Below, in pieces: positions 46,596-59,035 of a stretch of 64,000 nucleotides of DNA; position 1 is the stretch's first letter; the number at the start of each line of letters is the position of its first letter. The stretch spans positions 231,513-295,512 of the forward strand of contig NW_020290023.1 in NCBI RefSeq assembly GCF_003144195.1, written 5' to 3'. A model generated the notes under the pieces. That model made no database searches, was not told the DNA's origin, and was given only the letters and a program-made list of their open reading frames with translations. A program made the position numbers and the translations under genes. This stretch comes from Ceraceosorus guamensis. Lineage: Eukaryota > Basidiomycota > Exobasidiomycetes > Ceraceosorales > Ceraceosoraceae.

Positions 46596-47550
46596 TTTGA
46601 ATATGTTGTTTGTTGCGTTGTGTGCCGGACGGAGTGGTGGTGACAAGAGAGCGTATGCACGGCGGCTTCAGGGAGCGATCTTCTCACAGTGCGCTTGCCC
46701 GTCCATCGCTGCTGAACGCGCGCCAGGAGACCAAAAGTACGAATTAAGAAAATTCGCTTGCATATTGAAATACCTCCTTTCGAAATGGTGGGCAAGGAGA
46801 TTACAATGCGACACACAGACGCGCATGGCTGCGGCGTGCGGCGCGCGCGTCCGGCCAAGCTGCCGCGCCCAGAAATTTTGCCTCGTGGCCTCGTGGCACT
46901 CAAGCGTCCGCTGCAGAGCGCTGCGCGGCCAAGGCCGCATCGAAGATTCAAGGGCGCCTGACGCTTTATCCACCTGCTTGTCGCATCGCACGACCTGGAC
47001 TCACTTACCGCTTCTCTCCAACCATCCTCAAGATCCATATACATCACCTGCGGTTACCAACATCGTGCGTATCTTTTCCTCGACCTTTGGCCTTTTTAGG
47101 ATCAGTACAGAGGGAAGGATTGGGTGCGGGCGGCAGGGCGAGGAGATGGGGGTGTTGGGTCTGCGATACTCGTCTCCCTTGATCTGGAGTAAGGCGCCAG
47201 GGCAGCGAGGCATACGTGGACGCAATCATGCTCCTCGCGTATTTGCTGGTTATTGAGCGTGGGATACGCGCTGGTTGGAGAGTATACGAGACAGCATCGG
47301 TTATGATGTGTCCCTGTGGCGGGGTCGAATTTTGTGACAGTCCCAGCTCGGGCTTGTGCGAGTTGAGGTGGATATCAAGAGGGGAGCCACGCAGGCTAGA
47401 TGCATATCGTGTATCTCTGTACACGCTGCTAGGAGCTACGCTGCTCGTGGAAAGCTGCACATTGGCCACGGCTTGAAGAGCTCCGAGGACATGCAGGCTG
47501 ACAAAGTATCACCCACCTCCTACTCTTCCTCACTCGAAACACCCCAGAAG
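46596..47550. other. Divergent promoter region, RPS14/RPL4
   Basis: 955 bases between two ribosomal protein ATGs. The RPL4 side is pyrimidine-rich just before the start (CCTCCTACTCTTCCTC), as is common for fungal ribosomal protein leaders. No other gene seen. Confidence 0.6.
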
Positions 47551-48833
47551 ATGGCCACTGCTCGTCCCAGTAAGTCTGCGTCGCTGAACGAGCCCAGTAC
47601 GATGGCGGCGCAAAGGGGCTGATTTGTCCTGATCCTTGTCGCAGCTGTGTCCGTTCGCGGCCTTGATGGCGCAGCTTCGGGCTCTCTGACCTTGCCCGAG
47701 GTCTTCACCGCCCCCATCCGCACGGATGTCATTGCCGCCATCCACAAGAACATGGCCAAGAACAAGCGTCAACCCTACGCTGTAGCGACTAACGCTGGTC
47801 ACCAAACCAGCGCTGAATCTTGGGGTACTGGTCGTGCTGTTGCTCGTATTCCTCGTGTTGGTGGCGGAGGAACTCACCGTTCCGGTCAGGTGAGTCGCAG
47901 GGCGCGCATTGGAAAGGCATGGGGAGGATGTTCGAAGTCAACAAATTGCCCGCTGATCGAAGCGCACACTCACGCGCGCTCGATTGTGTTTCCTGACAGG
48001 CTGCCTTTGGTAACATGACTCGTGGAGGTCACATGTTCGCACCCACCAAGCTCTGGCGCCGCTGGTTCGTCAAGAGCAACCAAAAGCAAAAGCGTTACGC
48101 CACTGCATCTGCGCTTGCTGCCACTGCTTTGCCCTCCTTGCTGCTCGCCCGTGGACACAAGGTCGAGGAGCTTGACGAAGTCCCTCTTGTCATTCCCACC
48201 TCTGTCGAGTCTTTCACCAAGACCAAGGAGGCTGTCGCTGCTCTCAAGGCTGTCAAGGCCTACGCTGATGTCGAGAAGGTTGAGCGCAAGATCAGGGCTG
48301 GTCAAGGAAAGCTGCGCGGCAGACGCTACAAGTCTCGTCGTGGTCCCCTCGTCGTTTACGACAACGACAACGGCATTGTCAAGGCTTTCCGCAACCTTCC
48401 AGGTGTTGAGCTCGTTTCAGTTCATCGTCTCAACCTGCTTCAATTGGCGCCCGGTGGCTCCATTGGCCGATTCACCATCTTCACCGAGGCTGCCTTCAAG
48501 CAGCTGGACAACATCTTCGGCCCCAACGCCAAGCCCATCCCCACTGCCAAGATCACCAACACTGATGTTACCCGTATCATCAACTCGGATGAGATCCAGT
48601 CCATCGTCAGGCCCAAGCAGGCTGCCCGCACTCAGCGCACTTCTACCCAGAAGAAGAACCCTCTCCGTAACCGCACCGTCATGCTCCGCCTCAACCCTTA
48701 CAAGGCTGCTGTGGTGCGCGCTGAGAACCGCAGAGCTCTGTTCGTCAAGAACCACAAAGCGAACACCAAGGTTGAGCACAGAGAGAAGAAGACTCCTGCT
48801 TCCGCCGAGTTCTTGCAGCTCCTCAAGGCCTAA
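47551..48833 (+). CDS. RPL4: 60S ribosomal protein L4 (uL4)
   Basis: Three exons (47551-47569, 47645-47889, 48000-48833) give 365 aa. The first exon encodes six residues plus one base (MATARP). The body has the uL4 segments [53 protein letters not shown]-like [22 protein letters not shown] and the eukaryotic C-terminal extension. The internal loop lines the peptide exit tunnel. A long second-frame ORF across exon 3 (48022-48879) is a shadow produced by the strong codon bias. Convergent with the unrecognised Ser-rich gene downstream. Confidence 0.97.
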
Positions 48834-49468
48834 GATGCACGTTGTAGTTTCGCATCTGCACGACCAACTGTTAGCGTAAGCGTTTGCTGCTCATCCTGAC
48901 ATGCGCTCCTCGCAAAGAAAAACCTACAAAAGCTGGCGATCGATCCGCCAGCACGACGATGGCAACCATCGTTCAAAGTCACGCATGCCCTGAGATTGAT
49001 CGCCCACCCCACATCTCATCGCTTTGATGGTCGAAGATCATCCGGCATTCTTTCTCCACTCATTGTACGGCCCACTATGCCACCCACGAATCCAAAAGAT
49101 GCAAGCACACCACGACAATCGTGACTGACGCTGAGCGTGCATGAATAGTGATTGGGAACCGTGACGGGGATCGTTGAACTATGACGAACTCGTACGTGTG
49201 CGCACAGAAAGTAAAGAGAAGGACGACCGGAGTTACGTGCATGGGCCGTGCTTGCGCCTGATGACGTTGGCATTTGAAGACTGAGGGATGCATGAGAAAG
49301 TCGTGAGGGTGACATCTTGAAGCTTTGGTGAACTGTATCACCGGTGTAGATTCGGTACGCGACGAGACTAGAAAGTGTACAAGGAACTCGGTACGGAACG
49401 CGCACCAAGGAGTTTGAGACGAGAAAGGTGCCGCCCTTGGTCATCTTGTCGAGAGGGGGGAATGAATG
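48834..49468. other. Convergent 3' intergenic region
   Basis: About 635 bases between RPL4 (+) and the Ser-rich gene (-). Nothing recognised. Confidence 0.6.
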
Positions 49469-52380
49469 CTAGGGGCTGAGCGATAGAGCTGTAGCGGGTG
49501 CAAATCGGTCGCGTACCTCTCCAACGACGCCCTTCTCCACACCAAAGGCGTGCAGCAGCTTTTCAAAAAGCTCGAAGCGATTTGCATCATCATCGTCGCA
49601 AAGCAGATCTTCAGCTCGCACTCGCTCTTCAAGCTTTCGGCTCTCGCTCTTCGGGTCCCGCGAGTGATCCACCATCATGAAGATCTCGGAACCGATGCGC
49701 GCGAGTAGGGTTGCGTCGTCCAGCTCTGATCTTGCAACGGTGGTCACGAGCGCCACGAGACGATCGACCGATTCTGACCCTAAGCTGCTCATGCTTGACA
49801 TGTTGCCAGTCACTTTTCGAGCCGATGCAGACTCCAGCATTTTTCTAAATTTATCGGGGCGCGAGTCCGAGGGGCCGACGGGAAAGAGGAGCTTGGCGGG
49901 TGTTTTGGTGGACGCGAAGGCGCTCTTGATATGTGTGTCGCTTCTTGCTGGCAACGCACGAGTAACTGCAGCGTGCGTTGAGCTGTCCGCGAGCGGAAGC
50001 GATTTGGGACTGTTGACGTGAGAGAAATTCGGGGCACAGTGCAGCTTGGCCAGCTCTGGAGAATTCGCCACTGATGTAGATGGGGAGCTCATCTCTCCCG
50101 CGCCGTTTTGAAAGTCGCTGTCACTGGACTCGGAGCGGACAGAGCGGTCGCTATGCGAGTTTCGCACGTCTATCCAACCGCTGGGTCGACCGTCGAGATC
50201 ATTTCGCAGGCTCGTGAGAGAGCCAAGACCGCCGGGGCGGTGAAGCCAATCATGATCGCTCTCCTCTGAAGCCACGGCTTGTGAGCCAGAAGAGAGCGGT
50301 ACGGAGTCGACGCTTCCTCCACTCAGCGCTCTTGATCGGCGGCTAGCGTTCCTGATTTGACGCAGCTCGCCCATGAAGGACTCGAAGCCACCTGAACGGG
50401 GCTGAATCGAGGGAAAAGGCGACTTGCTGCTCTGTGACTCAAAAGCAGTGGCTGCAGCGGCACCCGTGCCATCGTTGTAGACCGTCGAAGCGCGTGGTCG
50501 CTGCGAATAAAGAGCACCAGATCTCTTCAAAGATATTGCACTCCCAAGACCTCCACCATGCGCAAGACCTGAGAGCCGATGATGTGGGGCCTCATGCTGC
50601 GAGCATGAACGAGGTCAGACGTGAGCGAGGTCAGGCAAGATAAGTATCGAGGTACATCACTCACGAGGACCGTGCCCCTTCGATCCTGGAAGCCCTGAGC
50701 CTTTGTCTTGGATTCGGTTTCGGGTCCCGCGCCAGCTACGCTCCTCAGCTCCTGATCCTGTGATGCCCGGACGTCCTTTCTACCAGAGTGTTCCGTTGCG
50801 ACAGGCCCGACGCTCTGACCAAGCTTGGCCGGAGAAGCGCTTCGGCTCGAATTCTCGCCGCTCGAGGATGCACCTCTCGAGGACGGCCGGCTCAGAGCGG
50901 TGACGGGCCATCCCAGACTAGCTCTAAAAGCAGCTAGAGCAGGATTAGCCGCCTTAGCTCCAGCGCTGGGATGTCGCGTACGTCCATCGGGCAAAATTCC
51001 TAGCCAGGCTGGTTTTTCCACACCTTGCTCTTCCAGCTCTGCGATGCGCTCAATCAACGGACGAGGATGCTTCTCATTGTCGGCATCGAGAGCGAGAAGA
51101 CGATGAGACGGAGGCGCTGAGGCGCTATCGAAGTTGGAGGCGTGCGAGTTTCTGCGCGATCGTACGACGGGCTTCAATTCGCCAAATGAGCGTGCAAAGG
51201 ACATTCGACGTCGAGCAGCGGGCGGTACGCCCAGAGTACCAGTGCGCGCCTCGATTTTGCGGTCGCTTGCGCTAGCGGTGACACTATTTTGATTTGAAGA
51301 TGTGGGTTGATCGAGAGACGAGTGCTGCGGTTCGGGGTGTATAGGAGTGAGCGGCTTGAACAAGTCGCTAAAGCGCCTGTGACGTTTGATCTGAGCAGGC
51401 GCTGGTGTGTGCAAGGCCTCTGCATCATGTTGAACAGTCGCGCGCCCATCCTCACATTCGCTTGATGTGAAGCGCAGTGCCTGGTAGCCATTTTGCAGCA
51501 CTTCATTGAGCTCATTGGGTGTGCCGACTAGACTGATACTGCGTGGGCGATCCTTGTGCGACGCACCAGTCGCAGCTTCCTCGTCGATGTCTGGCAGAGA
51601 GTGGGCGCTACCACCGGTGCTCAAACTGCGCTTGTGGAAAGGCTTTGGGCTTTGCAGGAAGGCTTGTTCATAAGGCAACACCTCTCTCGAGTCCAGCTGC
51701 CAGGTTTGAGGGATTTCTTGGAGAACCTCCACTTCCAACTTACCCGAAGGCTCTTCGTCGGCAAACGACACTCGTCGAGTGTGCCAGGTTGGCCTTTCGT
51801 ACCTTTCATCTCCGTCATGGCCCGCTTGAGCCCAAATGTCGTGTTGGAGGTGCGACGATGAGCTCGTGTTGGTGGCCGAGGTGGACAGGCGTGCTGGATC
51901 CACCAGGTCCACTCGCGTAGAATCTAGATGCTCTGCGCCAAGGCAGGCAACAAGATCGGCAAACAGCTTGGCATCGCGAGCGGCCAGCAGGCGACGAATT
52001 TGGTGCAGCCAAGCGCAGTCATTCAGCTCATCGCGGGGAGAGTCGAACAGCAGCTGCTGCAATTTGGGCCATTCCGAACGACAAGCTCGGAGGGATTGGA
52101 GGAGGCTGCTATTGATTGGCTGATGCAACAGACCGCGCACCTCGCAGGGCCGATCTAGAAAGGGCACAAGGATATCGTCGGATACGCTGTGCCAGCCTAC
52201 AGCGCAAGCAGACTTGCTTCGAGGCGCACCAGGACGATCTTGCAGTGCTGGCGCGAGGATGGTGAGGGAGCATCGACGACTCTGGTGCCTCGTCGTTTCC
52301 GCGACGTGTTCAGCAGCAGCGGACATTTGTGTTACTACAGCATCCTCCGATGAGGAGGTGTTCGGAAGGTATAGCGCCAT
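49469..52380 (-). CDS. Unrecognised Ser-rich fungal protein with helical N-terminal domain
   Basis: Two exons on the minus strand (52380-50665 and 50596-49469; 69-nt intron, GTGAGT...TCGCAG, phase 0) give 947 aa. I cannot name a family with confidence. Residues roughly 60-160 look folded and helical (DILVPFLDRPCEVRGLL, CRSEWPKLQQLLFDSPRDEL, DCAWLHQIRRLLAARDAKLFADLVACLG), resembling an uncharacterised domain I have seen in fungal hypothetical proteins. The middle is Ser/Pro/Arg-rich with several RRxS-type potential kinase sites. The last 120 residues are helical again (RLVALVTTVARSELDDATLLARIGSEIFMMVD, NRFELFEKLLHAFGVEKGVVGEV). A CTATATAG element lies about 145 bases upstream of the ATG. Confidence 0.7.
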
Positions 52381-52522
52381 CTTTGTGCGACGCGATCGGA
52401 CCGGTGTGCTTTCGTCGTGGCTTGATCGAGTAGTGCTAGTGCGGACCTCGTCAAATTGTATCTGCAGTACTGGCAGCCTCGAATGAGGGCGCCAAGGAAG
52501 CGTGCTGGTGGATGAATGGCTG

Positions 52523-52530
52523 CTATATAG
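52523..52530 (-). promoter_or_regulatory. TATA-like CTATATAG element
   Basis: CTATATAG (self-complementary) inside GCTATATAGC, about 145 bases upstream of the minus-strand ATG at 52380. The spacing suits a core promoter. Confidence 0.45.
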
Positions 52531-52818
52531 CCAGTGGCCGACTCGATGTTCAGATACCGTTGCTCTGAGTGTTTCGCTCGATCAAGGCGGATCATAATCG
52601 TGAATGTAGCATCAAGGACGGAATGGGGCATGGCAGCTTTAATGAGCTTTAAATTAGCTCAACACTCGTCTGATCACTCACCCGCAAGTGTGGGGCTCCG
52701 GCAAGCTGGGCCGAATTCTGGTCGCACGCGACTTGAAGCTGAAGAGGGCGTTGTTGTCAGGGAGCGTCGCACTTGCACACCCTCCGTCGATTGGGAACAC
52801 AAGCTCAAGTCACGGCGA

Positions 52819-52860
52819 GAGTCAGAGTCAGAGTCAGAGTCAGAGTCAGAGTCAGAGTCA
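52819..52860. repeat. (GAGTCA)7 hexanucleotide microsatellite
   Basis: Seven perfect GAGTCA units. In one minus-strand frame it would encode an Asp-Ser dipeptide run; more likely it is intergenic or intronic. Confidence 0.95.
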
Positions 52861-54095
52861 GAAGAGTGAGCGCCTGCTCTTACTTGGGCCACGATTGGTG
52901 CAGACCGCGTGGCTTGAAGCGGCTCCCTGGCTTCTGATTTGTTAGGTGCATGACGTCCTTCCCCCTGCTCCACGATGACGTGATTTGTGACTACAGAGTC
53001 GAGGAGTTCGAGTGCAACGATACCACGAGTCTCAGCTTGTAGCTCACTAAGCGCATGCAACCACCATCCTAATTGAACTACTCACATCCCACGACCATGC
53101 AAGATTCACGATCATATAGCTACACCGCGGCACTCGATCGAGCGCGTTGCACAGCCTTCTACCGCGCATCGCGCCTCTTGCTTCGGTGCCGCGTGCGTGC
53201 GCGGACTTGTGGTCAAAAACTCCGAACGCGCGGGCTCGCGCGAAGTGCAGCTCCGAGCAGCCTGCCGGCGCCGCGGTGTGATCGTGAGTACCAGTCGTGC
53301 CAGCCAGCCCACGAGTCTCAATTCGATTGCCAGTCGCAAGTGGCGACTCGTGACTTTACCGTCTACACTTGCCTTGAGGCCCACAGCAACTGATGCTTTC
53401 TGGGCGTGGGAAAGTTTGGTGAGTGGGATCATTCGTATCTGCACACCCTTCGCACTCCTTGTGTGAGGACTTGAAACGATGCAAGGCAGGAATCGCGAGC
53501 GTGTGTGAGAGGCGTGAGCTCGAAGTTGCAGGGTACAGGTCACCATGCACGAATGAGTGAAGCGTTCCTGCCGCCTTATGAAAGTGCACTGGGAGTTGCA
53601 GCGCTAGGAGACAGGAGCAGGGTGGGACGTGAGACAGGTCAATCACCGCCAACACGTCTCGTTTGAAAGACAAGCGATATCACACCTACACGTGAAGGCG
53701 CTGGAAATGACACTTGTGCTTCGAAAGGTTCCGCGGTGCACTTTACCCTTCTCTCGATCAATGCGTAGTCCTCTTTGAAGATCGATTCGCGTACGCGGTG
53801 TGCTCGTTCATGTCTGCGCTGTGGCCGACCATCACATCGAGCCTGGCCAGTCATTCGATCAAAGGCAACGATTGATAAGCGCGGGGGATGCGGCGGAACG
53901 CATTTCTTCCTTCGATTCTTGAGAGTACAAGACCGCTCAGAACGTCAAAGAAAGAACGCGACTCATGACACGGTAGACGAGAACCCCAACATTCCGCCGT
54001 CCTCTCACAATATAGTAACGATCGCATCAACGCGAACCTCTGAGCAGCCTCGATGGATTGACTGTCGATCTATAGCACGATAACCATCGCGTCAG

Positions 54096-55728
54096 TCAGC
54101 TGAAGTACATATGGTCGTTCTTCTTCTTGGACTGAACCTCCATGATACCGCCAAAGAAGTGCTCGTGATCGAGTACAGATGCGCCTTCGCGCAGCGCAAT
54201 CATACCAGCCTGCGGGTCCATTCAAGCCTCGATCAGCAAGCAGAAAGCCAAGCCAGCCGTCCGGCGCTCTCTCTCTCCCTCCCTCCCTCTCTTCCTCTTC
54301 TGACTCACCTCTACACACACAGCTTTCAGCTGCGCACCGTTCATCTCATCGCAGGATCTTGCCAACTCCTCGAAATTGACATTGGGACCGACCGCCATCT
54401 TTCTACTGTGGATCTCCATGATGCGGGCTCTTGCTTCCTCGTTCGGCAGAGGGAACTCGATCTTTCTGTCCAAGCGTCCAGAGCGCAGCAATGCAGGGTC
54501 CAGAATGTCAATTCGATTGGTGGCAGCGATGACCTTGATTCGGCTGTCTGAGCTGAAACCGTCCAGCTGATTGAGCAGCTCGAGCATGGTTCGCTGCACT
54601 TCTCGATCGCCGGACTTGTCGCTGTCAAAACGCTTTGTACCAATGGCATCCAGCTCGTCGATGAAGATGATCGCTGGCGACTTTTCTTTCGCAAGCTCGA
54701 ATGCATCCCGCACCAGCTTCGCTCCGTCACCGATAAACATCTGTACAAGCGACGGTCCAGCTAGCTTCAGGTAGCACGCGTTTGTTTGAGCTGCACATGC
54801 TCTCGCGAGAAGCGTCTTTCCAGTACCTGTGCCAGTAACCTTTGAGTCAGCGAACGTGTAAAACGATTTGTCTTGTTCAATGACTCCACTCACCAGGAGG
54901 GCCGTACATGAGGGCACCCTTTGGGGGCCTGATGCCCAAGTTCTTGAACTTCTCCTCTTGCTGCATCGGAAGCACGATGGCTTCGACCAATTCCTCGATC
55001 TGTTTGTCAAGACCACCTGCAAAGTGGAAAAAGGAATGGAGGGACGGTTGGTCGCTGAGTATGCAATATCATACAAGAAAGTCGCCACAACGGCCGATTC
55101 ACTACCCCACTAAACGGCTGTGGTCATGGCACTTACCAATGTCGGTATACGTCTCTGTCGGCCTTTCGTCCACCTCCATAGCCTTGACTCTCGAATCGTA
55201 CTCTGCAGGTAGCTTATCCAGAATCAAGTAGCTGTCTTTGTTGACGCCGATCAGGTCGCCAGGCTTGAGGCTTTCTGATGGGACCAGGCCGATCAAAGGT
55301 AAAAAGATGGTCTGTCTAGTGGAGGTCTTGATGACTGCGCATTTACCCTTCCTTTTCGAATCCAGATCAACATTTGCTCCCTCCTCCGAATCCTCGTCGA
55401 TGTCAGGATCGATGTCCAAGATCTCTACGACATTGCCGACCAAATAGGGGAGCACCTTGTTCTGTTTGATCTTGTCATCGTTGTCCTTGATCTTTTCCCT
55501 CATCGTGCCTTGTTCGTGACTCAATCGCATGTGCTCGGATCGCATGACTTTGATGTCATTCTCCAGCAGCCTTGTGCGCGTGGATATCTCTTCTGCTGTG
55601 GCGTTGAGGATATCGTCCGGCAGAGGCGGAGAGCTGGGTCTCTCCTCCATCTTTACATCTCCGTCAATACCTGCATTGTTGCTGCTGCCGGCCTGTGGGG
55701 CGGAGGATGATGGTTCGGCTGACGACAT
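54096..55728 (-). CDS. RPT5: 26S proteasome AAA ATPase subunit RPT5 (PSMC3)
   Basis: Four exons on the minus strand (55728-55137, 55016-54894, 54826-54309, 54209-54096) give 448 aa. An N-terminal coiled coil ([20 protein letters not shown]) leads into the OB domain and the AAA module: Walker A GPPGTGKT at 236-243, split by an intron, Walker [12 protein letters not shown] at about 291, [13 protein letters not shown] and the [10 protein letters not shown] segment. [14 protein letters not shown] is typical of Rpt5. It unfolds substrates and opens the 20S gate in the 19S base. The C-terminus ends MYFS, so the gate-opening HbYX motif would be Y-F-S with Phe in place of Tyr. Intron 3 starts with a long purine-rich tract. 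Head-to-head with NIP1. Confidence 0.96.
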
Positions 55729-56236
55729 TATGCTTCGATCGAGTTGCAAACGCCTGGCAGTAATGGCGGTGCACGTCGCTTTGCGAGGCTATTGTAGGAA
55801 GGGGGCTGAAGGAAGTCTTAAGTAGCTAGGTGCTACGAGTCGTGGGTTGGGGAAGTGAGTGCACACGCGTGACTCAACCTGACCAAGCTGAGTGGTCTAA
55901 GCGCCGGGCGAGGTCTCAAGACGCGCGTCCCTGTGAGTACAATCTCCAGCACGTGACCGTACATCTTTCCTGCGAGAAGTGCTGCCTTGGGCTAAATCTG
56001 CTCGCCACATGGCGTGCAGCCCTGAGCGCGTACCGTTGTCTAGAGGGGCGCAAAAGTTGACGCGCATAGATTCCCAGCAGCTTCTTCCACGCTCACGCCT
56101 GCCAGTTTGATCATCTGTCGACAGCCTCGCGTTTGACACACACTATCGTCAAAAGCTAGGGCGCTGCTGCAACGCTCACGCAACTTCAATCGACACTACA
56201 ACCAGACAGCGAACTCGCGCACTACTTCTGCCCATC
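55729..56236. other. Divergent promoter region, RPT5/NIP1
   Basis: 508 bases between two ATGs of conserved housekeeping genes. No gene inside. Confidence 0.65.
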
Positions 56237-59035
56237 ATGTCGAGCAGATTCTTCCGCGCCGCGTCCGACTCTGAGTCCGAGTCTGAATCCGAGGAGGAGC
56301 TCATGTCCGACTCTGGGGACGAATCGCAAGACGCGGGAGCCAGAAAGGGCAAAGCAGCCCAGTCCGACTCTGATGAGAGCGACGAAGACGAAGATGAGAA
56401 TGAGGACGACGACGAGGCCGATGACAACAAGGCCGCGGGTGTGGCCAACAAGGCATCAAGATTCTTGAAGGGAGCTGATAGCGAGAGCGACTCTGAGGAC
56501 GAGGTCAGAAAGGTCATCAAGAGCGCGAAGGACAAGCGCGCGGACGAGATAGAAGGAATGACAAAGAAAATTGACGAGGCGCAGCGCATCAACGATTGGA
56601 TCGCGACGTCAAAAGGTGAGCAATAAAAGGTCGCGTGTATGCGAGAGTCCCATCGCGATTCCACACTAACGTTGGCCCCATCGCGGCGTACGTCCTTGCA
56701 GAGTACGAGAGTCTCCTACGAGCTGTCGATAGGCTGCGCAACGTCAACGAAAGCATTCCACCTGCGTTCATCAGGTGCATTGCCGGTCTGGAAAAGGCCA
56801 TCGTGGATGCGGTCGCTAAAGAAAAGACGGCGACCAAGAAGATGAAGGCGCCAAACGCCAAGGCCATGAACGGCATGAAGCAAAAGGTCAAGAAGGCGGT
56901 CGTGGAGCACTCGGATGCTGTGCAAAAGTACAACGAGGTGCGTGAGGTTTTAAAATTGGAAAGCCGGTCGGAGCGCTCACGAGGATTACTTGTCTCCATA
57001 GGATCCCGAAGCGTTCCTGACCGAGGCAGCTGCTGCCAGTGCTGCTTCCATCCCCGCTCCGGCCCCGAAGAAGAAAAAGGTCACTCTGGAGGACGTAGAG
57101 AATGCAGCCAAGGCAGCAGCAGCCGGCGAGGGCGAGGGCGATGACGATTTCCAGACGGTTGGCAGAGGCGGGCGTGCCATGAACTTCACAAGCGAAGGTC
57201 TCTTCAAGCACCTAGCCGCAGTCATGGAGATGCGTGGCCGCAAGAGCACTGACAGGAGTGAACAGGTCCTGATTCTTACGAAGCTCCTCGGCGTCGCAGA
57301 GTCCACGTACCAGAAGGTCCGCGTTCTCCTCGCGCTCATTGCGGCTCGCTTCGATTACAATGCAAGTGCCTCCTCGTACATGCCAATCGAGGCATGGAAG
57401 GCTGCTCGTTCAGAGGTAGACATGCTTCTCGAGACCCTTGCAGATGATCAGATGTACACCGTGTCAGAGGAAACTCCAGACTACGATGATCAGGTCGACC
57501 GATTGCCAAACCAAGATGGCGAAGGACCGGTTGTGGCTGTACGAGGCAGCGTCATCAGCTTCCTTGACCGTCTCGACGACGAATTCACCAGGAGCTTGCA
57601 GAACATCGACTCTCACACCACTGACTACATTGATCGACTGATGGACGAGAAGACACTTTACCAAACCATCGTACGCGCGCAGGTGTACTTTGAGTCGCTC
57701 AAGCAGACAGACAGCCTTAGCCGCGTAGTCATGCGCCGTCTTGAACACGTCTACGCCAAGCAAGACGTCATCGTCACTGCTCTGGAGACCAAGCGCATCG
57801 AAGCTCAACCTGCGCTCATTTCCCGCCTCGTGCCCAGCAACGATGAGCTCGTCCAGTCAAAGGGGCCGACGGCACTTGTTCGAGCACTGGCCATCCACCT
57901 GTACAAGGTCCCTGGTCTCGCTGCTGAGCGCCTTCGCACTCGAGCCATGCTCTGCCACACGTACCACCACGCATTGCACCGCGACTACCACATTGCGCGA
58001 GACATGTTCTTGATGAGCCACTTGCAGGATAACATCAGTCTTGCTGACGCGGCCACTCAGATTCTGTACAACCGCGTTGTGGTGCAGATCGGCATGTGCG
58101 CCTTCCGCCTAGGCCTCGTGAGGGAATCTCAGAGCGCTCTGCAGGAGATCTTCGCGAGCGGAAGAGTCAAGGAGCTCTTGGCACAAGGAGTCCAAAGATC
58201 CAACCAGTACACTACGCTGACCCCAGAGCAAGAGAAGCTCGACCGTCAACGTCAATTGCCGTTCCACCTTCACATCAACCTCGAGCTGCTAGAGTGCATC
58301 TATCTCACCTCTTCAATGCTTCTCGAGGTGCCCAACATGGCTTTCGCTGGCTCGGATCCCGAGCTCCGCAAGCGTGTCATCTCGCGTCCTTTCAGGAGGA
58401 TGCTGGACTACACCGACAGGCAAGTTTTCTCTGGTCCGCCGGAGAGCACTCGCGATCACATCATGCAAGCTAGCAAAGCCCTTCAGAATGGCGATTGGCA
58501 AGGTTCGACCAAGCTCATCTCAGAGATCAAAATATGGAACCTCTTGCCTGGTGCGGATGAAGTCAAGACGATGTTGGCGCGACGCATTCAAGAGGAAGGT
58601 CTGCGCACTTACCTCTTCAGCTACGCTTCATACTACAAGACAGTCAGCCTCTCGCATCTTGCATCCACTTTCGAGCTCCCTGCGCGCAGTGTCAGGGGCA
58701 TCGTGAGCAAGATGATCTGGACCGAAGAGCTCGCTGCTAGTTTGGATCCCATCAACGGTGTGCTCGTCCTGCACAGGCTCGAGCTCAGCAAAGTTCAGCA
58801 GCTGGCACAAACCCTCGCAGAAAGGTCCGAGACCATGTTGCTTCAGAACGAACGCCTGTTGGACTCTAAGCTCGGTGACAAGGACAGGCCTGGCGGCGAG
58901 AGGGGTGACCGTGAGAGGGGCGACGGATCGGGTGGCAGACGCGAAGGTAGAAGAGGCGGCGGTGGTGGACGTGGAAGGGGAAGGGGACGTGGCAGAGCAA
59001 ACTTCAACGCTCTGCCTGGTCAGGCTGTCGTCTGA
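56237..59035 (+). CDS. NIP1: Translation initiation factor eIF3 subunit c (NIP1)
   Basis: Three exons (56237-56615, 56702-56937, 57002-59035) give 882 aa. The start MSSRFFRAASDSESESESEEE is the characteristic eIF3c opening: a short basic head followed by an acidic Ser-rich segment. The eIF3c N-domain continues with INDWIATSKEYESLLRAV, and later GGRAMNFTSEGLFKHL, RSEQVLILTKLL and YNASASSYMPIEAW. The PCI domain lies at about 640-820 (YLFSYASYYKTVSLSHLASTF). The tail is rich in Arg-Gly. In the family this subunit binds eIF1 and eIF5 on the 40S subunit. The last intron (56938-57001) has a GTGCGT donor and an ATAG acceptor. Confidence 0.96.

Larger units (their letters stand above)
52381..54095. 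other. Intergenic region with microsatellite and weak coding signal
   Basis: 1.7 kb between two minus-strand genes. It contains CTATATAG at 52523-52530, a (GAGTCA)7 array at 52819-52860, CATATAG near 53114 and GACTCGTGA near 53345. The minus strand between about 53110 and 52680 can be read as short protein-like exons with plausible splice sites, but no family is recognised. Confidence 0.5.

Noticed and set aside
48022-48879. 285-codon plus-strand ORF rich in Ser, Leu and Pro
   Set aside because: It is the second frame of RPL4 exon 3, open only because of strong codon bias in that gene.
52335-52631. 98-codon minus-strand ORF upstream of the Ser-rich gene
   Set aside because: It spans the TATA-like element, overlaps the ATG of the real gene in another frame and has no clear splice partner.
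52674-53060. 128-codon minus-strand ORF with an Asp-Ser dipeptide run
   Set aside because: It has no ATG start at its 5' end and the repeat is produced by the GAGTCA microsatellite; kept only as a weak candidate region.
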